In this document: piece by piece, positions 1-12,132 of the stretch | Numbering within the stretch: the stretch's first letter is position 1 | Layout: each line of letters starts with the position of its first letter | From: Antedon mediterranea | Taxonomy: Eukaryota; Echinodermata; Crinoidea; Comatulida; Antedonidae | NCBI RefSeq assembly: GCF_964355755.1 | Contig: NC_092680.1 | Span: 4,565,001 to 4,629,000 of the forward strand | Reading direction: 5' to 3' | DNA: 64,000 nucleotides | Translations under genes and position numbers: made by a program | Notes under the pieces: generated by a model | Told to the model about the DNA's origin: nothing | The model's input: only the letters and a program-made list of their open reading frames with translations | The model's database searches: none

Positions 1-76
1 AAAAATCCTTTACAGGACTTAAACCCAGGACCCTTGGATTGGTAGCCAAGCCAACTCCGCTTCACTCTCCATAACC
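1..76 (-). repeat. SINE head, cut by window edge
   Basis: Read on the minus strand this stretch begins ATGGAGAGTGAAGCGGAG and contains AAGGGTCCTGGGTTTAAGTC, a B-box-like segment. It aligns with the better preserved SINE at 63294-63560, apart from a short deletion in the A-box region. The body would continue to the left of the window. It is a repeat-derived relic rather than a tRNA gene. Confidence 0.45.
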
Positions 77-375
77 TTGTTATAATGACTAGGTTATGAG
101 GTCAACCTAAGTGTTCAAGTTGCTATATTTTCAAATAGATATTTGTTAATTTTACAGAATATCAGAAGACAGACCGATGACGGAGTGACAGATGATGACA
201 CTAATATGAAAACTGACGATGAAGGAGCAAACCCTCACTGGGAAGATAACATGAGAAGATGGATAAACCGATAGATAAAAGATGACACTTAATTGCTTTG
301 AAATAACAGAAGGAGTCATCTTAATGTTCTGCCTCCTCTTCAGCAAATCCAAACCAAACCAACCCAAGATTAGAA
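77..375. other. Intergenic, nothing recognised
   Basis: AT-rich sequence with many stops in all frames. No coding, RNA or repeat signal is recognised. Confidence 0.4.
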
Positions 376-665
376 AGCTTATTATTATTATTTAATCTTT
401 ATACTGGGTAGCCTCTTTAGTCCAAGACCTCTCTCCCAGAGGGCCCAGTGTATAGTATGATGAGTTTGTGATCTGTGGCTGTGTGTGAACTAGTACACCG
501 GGGTAACCACTACTCGTCTGCAACGATGTACTAGGTTCTTTAAAGTAAACATGAGTTGTGTACACTGGAACTATGGTTTATAGACCTTATCCGAGAAGAC
601 TCATTCTACCACTAGAACCCTTGCCGATGTTACGGCTACGTATTACGGTTTCACTCTTCCCTGAT
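376..665 (-). repeat. SINE with a conserved central core
   Basis: On the minus strand the element runs from about 665 to a TAA-rich tail near 376. It contains GTCTTCTCGGATAAGG, then AAAGAACCTAGTACATCG, then GGTTACCCCGGTGTAC. That order resembles the conserved central domain shared by metazoan SINEs (Meta-type core: ctcggataagg, aaagaaccc, taccccggtg). The family assignment rests on recognition of this core. No target-site duplication was resolved. Confidence 0.5.
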
Positions 666-2648
666 ACAGATCATCTTTATACTTTGTTATTATAATTATA
701 ATTTTAAGTACTGTGAATACTATGTCATAATAATAAATACTTGAATACTTAATGTAATATATAAACTGCTAGTTCATACTGTATAGATGACCAGCCATAA
801 TATGAAATGTAAAAATGAATTACAATGTGTATATAAAATACAGTTAGATGATTAGTTACTGAATTGACAAAATAACTGTTGAATATAAAATGCTCTAAAT
901 TATAAATATGACTAGTGAGAAGATATATTTGTATAAATCTCATAATTTAATAATTATTGCTACTGTATTTTTGTCCTTATACCTTAATCATATTATATAA
1001 ATTCATAATTTGTACTGTTATACCTTAATTATATATATAGATTTCACCCGTTTGTTATACCGTAATTGTATTCATAATTTTATCTGTTTTTTTATATATG
1101 AATAAGTTTTAATTCGCAGAAAGCTGCTGCATAAAACAGAATCAATGGTCAATATAATTATAGTGTTATTTTGCATAAACAAGGTAGAATTAGCTACGTA
1201 AAATAATTAGAATATCCTTGTTGATGAATGCAGATAAAATGCTTGACCGACTATCAAAGTAAATTAAGTTTATAGGGATGACCTTATGGATTTCAGGCCA
1301 AAATATTTATTTATTACTTTAATTTTGTTGTTATCAACCACCTTTAGGGAGGATAACCCATACCGGTTTTCCAATATCATTGATAATAAGGGTTCTCTTT
1401 AAATTGAATTAAAATACAATAAGCAACAATATAAAAACTTTAAAACATTAACTATCAAACAAAGCATAGTGTAGGGCTAAAGAAAGCAATCGAAGTGTGG
1501 GTGATAAAAGATCATTATTAACTTTAGCATCTCTAAATTTACATTAAATCAATGGAGCATGAACTTAAGGCTGGGCTTATAAGCCAGGGCTGGGTAAACA
1601 AACAAATTACCATATTTTGCAATGATAATGATGAACCATGCTGTATGAGGACTGTCACTATTTCTATGGTAGGCAATCCCTTACTCGGATACAAATCAAA
1701 TGGAGTGTCTCCATCTGTGATAAAAGAAATCATAATCATAAGTTCAATAATATTCGACATAAGAACGCCTTTGTACTAAATATATACTTAAATTGTTTTG
1801 TTTTAACATCATTGTGTGTTTTTAGTTGTATATCTGTTTAGTGACTACATGTATGTTTTAAGGTTTGTTATTTTTTTGTTTATATTTTATGCAAGTGCTG
1901 AGTTTGTGTAAGCAGCTAGTATTAGTAATAGTGTGCTCTAAGTTGTAACAGCAATAATCGTTTTGATATTTTTTTAATCAGATACTAAAAAAAAGATGTA
2001 AATATCATTTCAGCTTCTGCCGAAAATGATCGGAATGTCATGTTATACGTGTTTATTATTAGTTTGAGAGCAAATGTACTGCTTTTGTTAAGTCCAATTT
2101 CATAATCATGGCTTTATAAATTAAATTTGTCAGATTTTATGCCTAGATATGATGACAAATTACTGATTAGGCGTTTAAAACAGTTGCCAACTAGGCATAA
2201 TAATAATGCAATTAAAAAATTTAATAAATTACCCAGTAGGTTATTATTAATGTACTTTTTTTTATTTATGAATTATCAAAGTAACCTTGAGACTAATAAA
2301 CGTTTTGTTTATTTGGAAATTTGTTGAGGAATGTAATACAATTGTAATTGTATAATACATACCAGCTTGTAACGAATAACTAATATTGAATTTAAACGGA
2401 ATTATACAGAAAGCAGATACCCATGTATAAATGTTGTACGAAGGGTGTTATTTGAATACATAGACGTAGGTCTATGATGTAGGACGCCAATTTAATTATC
2501 ATTATTTAATAAATCTGTGTACAGGACACATGTAAATATAATGTATTAAAATTGTGAATCTCAAGACAAATATTTCTTGATACTACTGAAATCTGGCCAT
2601 AAAAATGACCAAAATATCTTTCTTTTTTTTATATTTGTTTTTATATTA
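666..2648. other. Intergenic AT-rich DNA, no gene seen
   Basis: About 2 kb of AT-rich sequence. Short open frames exist (for example 1552-1779 on the plus strand) but show no recognisable domain, no splice context and no compositional signal of coding. No clear transposon ends were found. Confidence 0.4.
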
Positions 2649-2649
2649 T

Positions 2650-4470
2650 TATTTTATTTCTATAAGGTGATGATAACGCACTATACGTGCATATATGGCA
2701 ATAGTATAGTTTTGACATAAATGGTTACTATTGCATAATAAACATGCGCAGAGTCGATTAATGGGTTCTGCACATGTTAATTGTGCTATGTAACCAGTTT
2801 TATCGAAAAATAAAAAGTTAGAAAATTTGCCATTTTTTGGAAAAAATCCCTGTACAGGAAAATTTGTGAAAAATGGCCGATTTTCGACCCTTTTATATTT
2901 TGACATAAATGGTTTGTATACCACATTAAACATGTGTAGAGGCGACTAATGGGTTCTGTGCATGTCAATTGTGCTACAGTAACCAGTTTTGACATAAATG
3001 GTTACTATAGCATAATAAACATGCGCAGAGTCGATTAATGGGTTCTGCGCATGTCAATTGTGCTACAGTACCCAGTTTTGACATAAATGGTTACTAAAGC
3101 ATAATAAACATGCGCAGAGTCGATTAATGTGTTCTGCGCATGTTAATTGTGCTATAGTAACCAGTTTTATCGAAAAATAAAAAGAGCGAAAATTTGCCAT
3201 TTTTTTGGAAAAAATTCCTGTACTATAGTACAGGGAAATTTTCGAAAAATGGTCGATTTTCGACCCTTTTATTTTTTGACATAAATGGTTACTATAGCAC
3301 ATTAAACATGCGCAGAGGCGACTAATGGATTCTGCGCATGTCAATTGTGCTACAGTAACCAGTTTTGACATAAATGGTTACTATAGCATAATAAACATGC
3401 GCAGAGGCGACTAATGGGTTCTGCGCATTTCAATTGTGCTATCATAACCATATTTGACATAAATGGTTACTATAGCATAATAAACATGCGCAGAGAGGAA
3501 TAATGGGTTCTGCGCATGTCAATTGTGCTACAGTAACCAGTTTTGACATAAATGGTTACTATAGCATAATAAACATGCGCAGAGACGAATAATGGGTTCT
3601 GCGCATGTTAATTGTGCTATAGTAACCAGTTTTAACAAAAAATAAAGAGGTCGAAAATTTGCCATTTTTTCGAATAATTGTGCTATAGTAACCATTTATG
3701 TCAAATATGGTTATGATAGCACAAAAAATATAAGGGTCGAAAATCGGCCATTTTTTTTAAATTTCCCATTCAAAAATGGCCAAAAATATCGACTTTATAA
3801 AATTCAATTATCATGCAATACTATTGCCATATATGCACATATATTGAGTTATCATCATCTTATAGTCATAGTAACCAGTTTTGTCAAAAAATAAAAGGGT
3901 GGAAATTTTGTCATTTTTCGAAAATGTCCCTGTACTATAATAGTACAGGGATTTTTTCAAAAATAGCCAAAATATCGACTTTTAAAATTCAATTATTATG
4001 CAATAATATTGCCATATATACAGTACGCATATATTGCGTTATTCGTCATTTTTAGAAATTTTACCTGCGTACTGGACTCTATTAGATGATGATAACGCAG
4101 TATATACGCATATATGGCAACATTATTGCATACAAATTGAATTTAAAAAAACGATATTTTGGCCATTTTAAAAAAAAAACCGTCTAGATGACAATTTTCG
4201 ACCCTTTTATTTTATTGAAATAACTGCTTACTATATCATAATTCACATGCGCAGAGTCAACTAATGTGTCTTCGCATGTCAATCATAACTATATCTATAG
4301 TAACCAGTAAAAAAAATATGGAAAGGTCAAAAAATTGCCAATTTCGAAAATGATTTTTTTCAAATATTTTGTATAATTATTAGGCCTATTTGTACGTATA
4401 ACATTGTTATATTATCATCTTATAATGCCATTGACCATTTCAAGTCGACAAATAAAAAGGCAGAAATTCG
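2650..4470. repeat. 89-bp satellite array with palindromic half-sites
   Basis: The phrase GACATAAATGGTTACTATAG recurs. Its first base lies at 2991 and 3080, then at 3278, 3367, 3456 and 3545, giving an exact 89-bp period inside each block. Monomers also carry ACATGCGCAGAG and TTCTGCGCATGTCAATTGTG. The left half (GGTTACTATAG) is answered by its inverse (CTATAGTAACC) at the other end, so monomers are partly self-complementary. Higher-order units add an AAAAATGG/CCATTTTT segment with a CCTGTACTATAGTACAGG palindrome (near 3215 and 3930). Decay increases after about 3.6 kb. Confidence 0.8.
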
Positions 4471-4727
4471 GCCATTTTCGAAACCCCAGCAATGTATTTA
4501 GTCTCAACAAAATGAACCTATGGCAAGCCACGATAAGTGTATCACTTTTATTCTTATCTGGATATTATTGTAGTAGCCTACTCTCATTCATTGTAGGCCT
4601 ACGCCTAATTTATAACCTATTATATGAAACATGAATACATTGAAACAGAAAACAAGCGGTGCTATTAAATTAATCAAGCATATATTTACTCGAATTATGA
4701 TTTAAATTGATACAGATAATATTTACT

Positions 4728-4733
4728 TTTATT
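4728..4733 (-). other. Polyadenylation signal of the copper transporter
   Basis: AATAAA on the minus strand, about 70 bp beyond the stop codon at 4804. It is the first such hexamer after the stop and is well placed for 3' end formation. Confidence 0.5.
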
Positions 4734-4803
4734 TAAATACATTAATTATGTTTATAGTATTGGTAACATTTTAGTAAATCACCTATGATTTCATTCAACC
4801 AAA

Positions 4804-7028
4804 TTAGTTGCAATGTTCGTTGACGTCAGTTGTAGTCTTGCGTTTCCAGGCGAAGAGGAAATGTCCAAATCCTGCTCCGAGAACAACAGAAAGCCCGATC
4901 CAGACGTCAAACGTCATCACTAACAGCATTAACATGTAGCTCACAGTCACTTGTACGATATGAAGCAACGACTGTAGAAGGTTCCAAGCACTCCACATTG
5001 TTGACCTGTGTAAGAAGTAAAACGAAGAAAAATTTTTAGTGTATTGTTTTTATACTGTACAATCTATAGTTCATCACTAAAAGTCAGATCATATCTACAT
5101 ACATTCTCTCGAATTAAGAATAATATAGATCCGCTACGCAACATATTTCTAGTGTCGAATTTACAAAAGAAGAATAACCAATTCCTGAAACTTGTAGTAT
5201 AAATTGTAATTACGGTAATTACAATATTAAGAAAGACATAGAGTAAAAGTAGCCCTACAACGTACTTGACCAACATAATTTGACACAGGAATTAGGCCTA
5301 ACATACTTCAACCATGGAGTAAAGATTCTTTACTCCATGCTTCAACACGCAAAAGAGTTTCAAAATTAAAAGTGTAATTACTAATAATAAAGAGAATACG
5401 GTAGGCCTATAAAAAATGAATCGATAACCCAAATGAATTATCCAGATATTGATAATAAATCGATACTTACCCATATTCGTCATCCAATTGAGCAAGCGGG
5501 GTCATGCTTCCACTCTTTTCAAGATCGGTGGCTTCGTATCCACGTTGTTTTGAATAACGATGAATGAGTATTTCCCGGAAAACCTTCAAACCTTCGTAGA
5601 GAGCGGCAATTACAAAGATGACGACACATGCCGCGATAAAACCTACAACAAAACAAACATGTTTTGAACTTTAAAATAAAACAAAACTAAAAACAAGTAC
5701 ATCAGACCAATTGAGGAAATAAACAAAAATTTAAAATTGAATAGAACACAAATTGATATAAAAAACGTAAATTAGTTAATTGTCATATTGACATGTTTTA
5801 CATTTGTGTACAATCTTTCAATTACTGAACCAAATTATAGGATTTATCAGTACACGTAATGGCTGGCTTGGTTCATGTTCTATTGAACGTAATGGCTGCA
5901 GTATGATCCTGTTTAGTCTTTGTGTATTGTGGCTGCTGAAATAGAAATAATATTTTGAATTGTGAACGAGAATGCAAACAATTAAACAACGGCGTCCCTG
6001 GATGTTCGTGACGCTTATTGTTCAATGTTATATAGCATCACCATTTTAAATCAAGTTTTTAGTAGAAAGCTCAAGAAGAATTAATGAATAAAACGAATAA
6101 GATAGACTACTTACTTCCTATATCGTCCTCGATTACACTGAAATTTTGAAACAGCAAAATCACTTTCTCGCCAATGGTAAAATATCCCTGAATTATTCAA
6201 GAAAAATGGGAGTGAACATGAGATAAAAATATTATAAAATACAGTGGCCTATGTAAAATGTACACAATCGTGGCATGCATAAACAATTTTAAATAAGGAC
6301 ATAATTATTCCATGGCCACGCCACAGTTCGAGTCCAACCAGATAATACCTGCTAAAGCTATATGTCTACACTATCAAACTAGTTTAACATAAAAAAAAGG
6401 TGTGATGTGCCCAAATATGGTAGTTGATGCTCAAATATGGTACAGTAGTGATATGACATCATCATGTCCATATATGGGCACATCACATTTTTTTGTCACA
6501 TAAAGTTTGATAGTGTAGACAGAGATTAATAGTGTTCAGTACCTTACATGAGGTGAAAATATCGGGCCAATACAAATATGTGTTTTAATATTGTGAATAC
6601 TACTGTACATTAAAAGACATACACCATTCCGTCTATGCGCAATTAAACTGAGTTGTCTATAGTGAATCTTACATCTTTCTACAACTTTTTATTTAAGTCA
6701 CCAAACTGTTGCCACTAAACTGTCGACTGTCTTATTTAACTCGACTCCGCCTCGTTAGATACATTCAATCTTTTAAATCATAAAATATAAATATTCTCCA
6801 CAATCATTAACTCATAAGCTTTCATATTGTATGGTTACTTACATTGTGACCACCAGATGAATGATCAGAAGAACCGGGATCGTGAGACATATGATCCTCT
6901 GTGGCCATTCCCATGTGGTGGAGGTTGTGGTTGTGTGTCGTCATTGCATGGTGTCCACCATGTGCACCGTTCATCATGCCGGTGGTCATCATATTATGAT
7001 GTCCGGGTTCATCGGACATCATGTGCAT
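4804..7028 (-). CDS. slc31a1: High-affinity copper transporter, CTR1/SLC31A1 type, four coding exons
   Basis: A membrane permease that brings Cu(I) into the cell as a homotrimer. Coding exons on the minus strand are 7028-6843, 6187-6115, 5642-5471 and 5005-4804. Donors are GTAAGT, acceptors are AG, and phases 0, 1 and 2 join without a break to give 210 residues (human CTR1 has 190). Residues 1-62 are extracellular, rich in Met and His, with HHNMMTTGMMNGAHGGHHAM near the start. TM1 ends in ALYEGLKVFRE, a family hallmark. TM2 has the copper-selectivity MxxxM motif (MLLVM). TM3 has the GxxxG packing motif (GAGFG). The tail ends HCN, against HCH in the human protein. The start is the first ATG (MHMM) after an acceptor at 7047, so an upstream non-coding exon is likely but was not located. 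The MMMM run usual just before TM1 is replaced by HNGY. Confidence 0.93.
6364..6520. mobile_element. Short MITE, empty-site form, inside the copper transporter intron
   Basis: Terminal inverted repeats GTCTACACTATCAAACT and AGTTTGATAGTGTAGAC bound 157 bp. The core (CATATATGGGCACATCAC) is shared with the longer copies at 24009, 26839 and 33150. This copy lacks the CGGT-repeat element those copies carry, so it shows the uninterrupted form. It sits in the first coding intron of the CTR1 gene. Confidence 0.7.
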
Positions 7029-7046
7029 CGTCTCTGTCACCTTTTG

Positions 7047-9130
7047 CTGAAAAAGTTTTGAAGATATAAACCTGTAAGTTGGGTACTGGGTATTGGAATT
7101 TCGTACTACCAAACAATTGTCTTCATAATTATTCATAATTATTAATGAAATGCATCGTCGGAAAATTAACCACATGACAATGCAGATCACAAAAGTATTG
7201 TCTGCATTGTTTTGATGGCGCAATTTTTCGTTTTATTGTATTTTGTTAGACCTAACCGACCTGACTTTTTGTAACACAGCAGTGGCTCAGAAAATAAATA
7301 ATGGAAGTAAGAACTATACATAAACTCAAGTCTGATATATATTTAGTCTGAGTTGGTTAATGTAACATTTAGGTAAAATCCACATACAGTATTGTAAGCG
7401 TAACACTAAATGTAGCATTGTTGATTCAGCCATAAGGAAATGACCTGAGATCACGCACAGGCCTAAGATTTTAAAACAAACCTCATGAACTTCATACTTT
7501 AATAGAGTATTTTGATAGTTTCCAACTATTACTCAACTTACCATATTGTAGGTCTACTATCATGCGTAATCCAAATTGTTTAACTCTTGTTTTTAGGCTG
7601 TATGTTTCTTTAATAACAACTTGTTTTGAAGCTTAGTTTAAAATGCCTCAGTAATTCTAATACAAACAATGAAAGCACATACCGTGTCAAAACCTATACA
7701 ATTCGGCAGAAGCAACAGACAATGCGAGCACAATAATAGAACACCTAAATGTTAAGCAGTTGATAATGCTCACGTGATTTACTCTGACGTAAACAACAAC
7801 CTGTAGTTCTTCATTCTTTTATTGGTCTATTTATTTTTCTTCTTACATTTTATTTGCTTAATAAGCCTATATGTTCCCAGGTTAGTACCAGAGTAGTAGT
7901 AGAGTAATACTTTGAATAATTATGAAATTAGTTTCTTTTCATCTAATTCATTTAATGCCAAATTCTCACTTATTGTACCATTCGTCCCGCGGCTATATTA
8001 TACCTTTCATATTAAATAGAAAACGTTCTCGATACTTATGCGACCCAAACTTCCATCGGTCATTTCTGGTACTCCATTGGCAACTCCTTTACCGTATAGG
8101 TAAAGCGATGCATTTTCAATAAATTGAATACTAAAATATGAATAATTCATGTTTCATGAAAAAAAATAGAAGCATGTTTCATATTTCAATTGCGACGGAA
8201 TTGTACGAATGAAAAACATAAGGAATATAAGAACATTTTTGTTAAAACTCTTAAAGAAATATATCATGAACCGGATGGTAATATCGGAAATAGGTAGGAC
8301 TAACCAAACCAACCAAAAAATGCTGCATATATATTACAAAGAACAATCATAGTCGATGTCATGAAAAGGAAACCATTTTGACGAAGAGTTGATGACGACA
8401 AGTTTGTTTTGTTATTTAAAATATCTATTTACGGTATGTTATTTTCATAAAATGTTGTTTCTATTTTTTTATTACTGCGTATAAAGAGAGGGCGCAGTCA
8501 TTTAGCAGGTCGACTACAACCGAATATATTTACGTTTCGTGACAGGGTGGAAAGGCGAAGATTGACACCGATCAATATCTTCATATCGGTAAAGTATTCT
8601 CATAACCTTTATTGTAATAATTTAGTAAAAATTAACTTACGAATGTATGTTAGAGAATGGACCAGTTATTTAAAGTTATGTAGGCTTATTAGCATAGGTA
8701 TATTGATTGTTGAGTCCTCGAATATATCCGGTTAGGCCTACCTGTACAACAAGGAAGTAAATGTTCATCATTCGGGTCTGGTATTAAAAACTATTACAAT
8801 GTTTGTGTTGAATTCTGATGAATACATGAAAGAAGTATAATTTTATTTCTTTTGTAATATTATTATTGAAAAAAAAAGATATTTGAAAAAAAAGGAGTGT
8901 GGTCAGAATAAAATATTATCATTACTAAAGATATGAACCTAATATGCGGCCTACACTAAGTTTTTTTTTTGCAGATCATAACAATAATAATCTCTACATC
9001 AGGTCGTCGTAATTGCATTTACTGTAGGGTGTATAGAATATAGGCATATCAACTAATTAATTTCTTCTATAATAATTGAACTATGAACTTTTCTTTGTTT
9101 ATAGAAAGATATACATACAGTACCAGGAAA
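7047..9130. other. Intergenic between divergently oriented genes
   Basis: This stretch lies upstream of both the minus-strand copper transporter and the first plus-strand array gene, so it should hold both promoters and any 5' non-coding exons. GT donors on the minus strand (for example near 7544) could belong to a CTR1 leader exon but none is convincing. TTTGTTTATAG just before 9104 looks like a splice acceptor for array gene 1. No other gene was seen. Confidence 0.4.
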
Positions 9131-12100
9131 ATGGATAAAAAGGTGTTGAATTACTTGAAAGGATATGCTGAATCGTTCAAGCGGAGTTTTAACATGCGAG
9201 TTTTAGCAGAAGATACTGAGATTAAAGAAGCTTACAAAACAGCTCAAGAAAGAGGAAAAGTACCATTTAACAGAACAAAGCTTCTTATTATGGGTGATCA
9301 TGGTGCCGGGAAAACGTCAACCTGCAGGCGTTTACAAGGAAAAGACTTTCGACCAGAAGAGCCTAGTACAATCGAAATAGAAACAAACACTGTTACAGTG
9401 AACGTTAGTGATGTTAATAGTAAATGGTGTGAAGTGACCAGCACTCCACTTGAAGATTATGAAAGTTCAGCAGCGTGGTGGACAGTATCACGTGTGCTCA
9501 AACAGAGCAAACTTAAGACATCGAGGGCATTTGATTCGTCTGACACAAATACACTATCAATCCGGAAGCTACTGGAGGACGCTTGTTATCTAATGTTGTA
9601 TCTGATCCCTTTTACTGTCATACTATGTTTTGGTGGGTTTACATTCGGATTCGGGCCAGTTGTGTGGTTATACATCGTTTGTATTATGACAATATGTGAT
9701 GTCCACAGTGCATATCGCGTTGGTTGTGGATACACTATAGTGATGGTCCTTGTAGATAGCGCAACACAATTAAGCGAGCAGACTGAATATTTACAAAATA
9801 TGGAGTTAAATACATGGGTTTATTTTACAGCACCACTAATGATTGTTTGCTTGTGTGGATTGGGTTCGTTTATCGTCGGAGTGCTTATGAGTACAGGTGG
9901 TAGGACTGGTATCTGTTTAGCATTGTGCATCATGGTACATCCAAAACAATACATTATTTCTATGGACGTTTTTTTAGAAAAACTGTCATTTATTTGCGAA
10001 CTATATCTTAAATTCGTCATTTCTGCAGTCATTGTAACAGTAATTTATAGAAGAATTCACACACAAATATTTTCAATCAGTCGAAGAAAGTTTACTATTG
10101 TATTATTACTTAACATAATGATTATCATTGCAGCAACGTTTTATTTCGGAAGAAACCATTTTGTTGACATATGTATTTTATTTTGTTTTATTGCACTTAT
10201 ATTTTCGTTTACATGCGGGCTTATATTAGGAAGAAAGATTATGGCTTATGGGTATGTGCCTGAAAATTACCTTTTAAAGAAATCTTTTGGTTTTATAGCT
10301 GGAATATGTTTAGCAAAAATATGTGGCTGGAGATTTGGAAATGCAATCAATTTAATTAATGTAATTGATGGCCATAATCATTCAAAATCACGGTATTTTT
10401 TGGACTTGTTTTTATTTTTTGCACCAATTGTTGCTTTTATTGTCTATGAGTTATTCTCATATGTCAAAGTAAAAACTACGTCATCAATACCAATACCGCA
10501 TATCAGAAAATCAATGAAAGCGGATCTTCGAAATGAAACAAATATTGATGCGAGACTAAGTTTATGGGATTTTTCAGGACAAGAAATGTACTATAATACA
10601 CACCATCTATTTATGCCAAAGCAAGGCGTATACTTGGTTGTTTTCAACGCTGTAGAAGCGATTTCTAATCCTGATAGACACATTAAACGGCTACAATTCT
10701 GGTTACAATCTATTGCTATGCATGTTGATATTGAGAATGTTGTAGTGTTTCTTGTAGGAACAAGAAGAGGAAGTGTACGTGATGCAAATGCGTTTTCTAC
10801 TTTTGATAAATTTGTAAATGTACATCTTTATAAAAGGTTTTCACGATTGCTTGCTTTTCATCCAAGTGGACGACTTTGCTTTTTTATTGAAAACGCATTC
10901 CAAATTGATAAGGAGCTTACCATCTTACGAGAGAGGATATATAGTGAAGTTTCGAAATTGAAATACTTTTGTGAAAAGTTTTCTTTGAAATACTTATTAT
11001 TTAAAAACACGTTAAATGGATTTCGACATAGACATTCTGTTATTGTGAGTATAAAAGAAATTAAAAATGAATTAAAGTTAACAAGCAAAATCTTTGTGAA
11101 ATATGAAGTGCGTCAACTTTTAGATTTCTTTGATAAATCTGGAGATATTATATACAATAAACTCGATGAACTACTTCAGAATTATGTTGTTTGTGATCCT
11201 CAAGTATTAATAGACATTCTGAAATTATTGGTGAATGTACCTGAACCTCACAAAAGAAACAGAGCCGTGTCTGATCTTTGGCAGAGATTACTGGAAACCG
11301 GAATTGTTGATAGTAGACTATTGGAACACATTTGTAGAAACAAAGAAATTTGGAGAGTTTATCCTTATGTTATTCGGTACTTGGTCGGAACACAGTTGAT
11401 GTTTCCACTTACAATAACTAATCAAGTTGATCAAGTTGGAACATTCTGTCTTCCTTGCAAATTGCCCAAAATTGATTCAATGCAATTTGAAATGTATTAT
11501 AGTGATCATATTTCTGACACATTTTATTTCGATTTTAGTGAAGTTTTGATAGAATATATATTTCTTCGACTTATTGCAAAATGCTGTCAAGATTTTGATT
11601 GGACTAGAATATATTATAACTGTGCACATTTCAAAGCAAGTGAAACATTGTTTTTTCAAATAAACACTGAAACAGTTTCTTCAGGCAGTATTTTTCTATA
11701 CGATAGAAATCTCATCAAACTATCAGTTTCTAAAGAAATTCCGAGTCAATCAGTTAATATCTTACAGAAAATACATTCTTTCATTGAAGAAATAATTTTA
11801 CAGACATTTAATCCAGATTACTTTCGTGATCAGTATGTTTGTGGTCCAGTATGTGAAAGATGTAGTTCATTGGATGGAACGATGTGTTTGGTGAATCTTG
11901 TTGCAATAAGTACAGATGTTTCTGCATTGAATGAATACAGACCAGATGAACACCACAAAGTTTATCGTAAACCAGAGGTAACTATTAATACTTTTTGCTT
12001 GTTTTTACGCCATCTTTCAATGAATTTAATTACTGTATATGTGTGCCTAAACAGACAATAATTTGGATTTTTATTTTAAATGCTTTTTTCTTCTTTTTTC

Positions 12101-12132
12101 AGTTCTGTTTTACCTGCAGTAGAGACCAATAA
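9131..12132 (+). CDS. Array gene 1: ROCO-like GTPase split by a polytopic membrane region
   Basis: Exon 1 is 9131-11977 and exon 2 is 12103-12132 (125-bp intron, donor GAG/GTAACT, acceptor TTTTTTCAG), giving 958 residues. The start is the ATG matching every paralogue. An in-frame ATG at 9083 precedes a likely acceptor and is less plausible. Residues 1-50 carry the ROCO lead-in (EIKEAYKTAQERGKVPFNRT). The P-loop GDHGAGKTS is at 55-63 and G2-like STIEIET near 79-85, where other members have STIGIET. Eight to ten hydrophobic segments span roughly 150-445. G3 is DFSGQ at 480-484 (Ala to Ser), followed by VGTRRGS in the G4 place. A COR-like region follows (VVCDPQVLIDILK, then TFCLPCKLPK, then CGPVCERC). 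No LRR, ankyrin or kinase domain is encoded. A two-base insertion in the terminal exon changes the usual tail to FCFTCSRDQ. The assignment to Roc-COR rests on motif order. A role as a membrane-tethered GTPase is inferred. Confidence 0.88.

Noticed and set aside
2650-4470. Regular repeats resembling a CRISPR array
   Set aside because: The whole 89-bp unit repeats, without unique spacers, and the genome is eukaryotic.
6822-7223. A 133-codon minus-strand frame taken as one gene
   Set aside because: Its His/Met-rich middle is the first coding exon of the copper transporter. The rest is intron read-through on both sides of clear splice sites.
9083-9130. An upstream in-frame ATG for array gene 1
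   Set aside because: No paralogue has this extension, and TTTGTTTATAG inside it looks like a splice acceptor. The conserved start is 9131.
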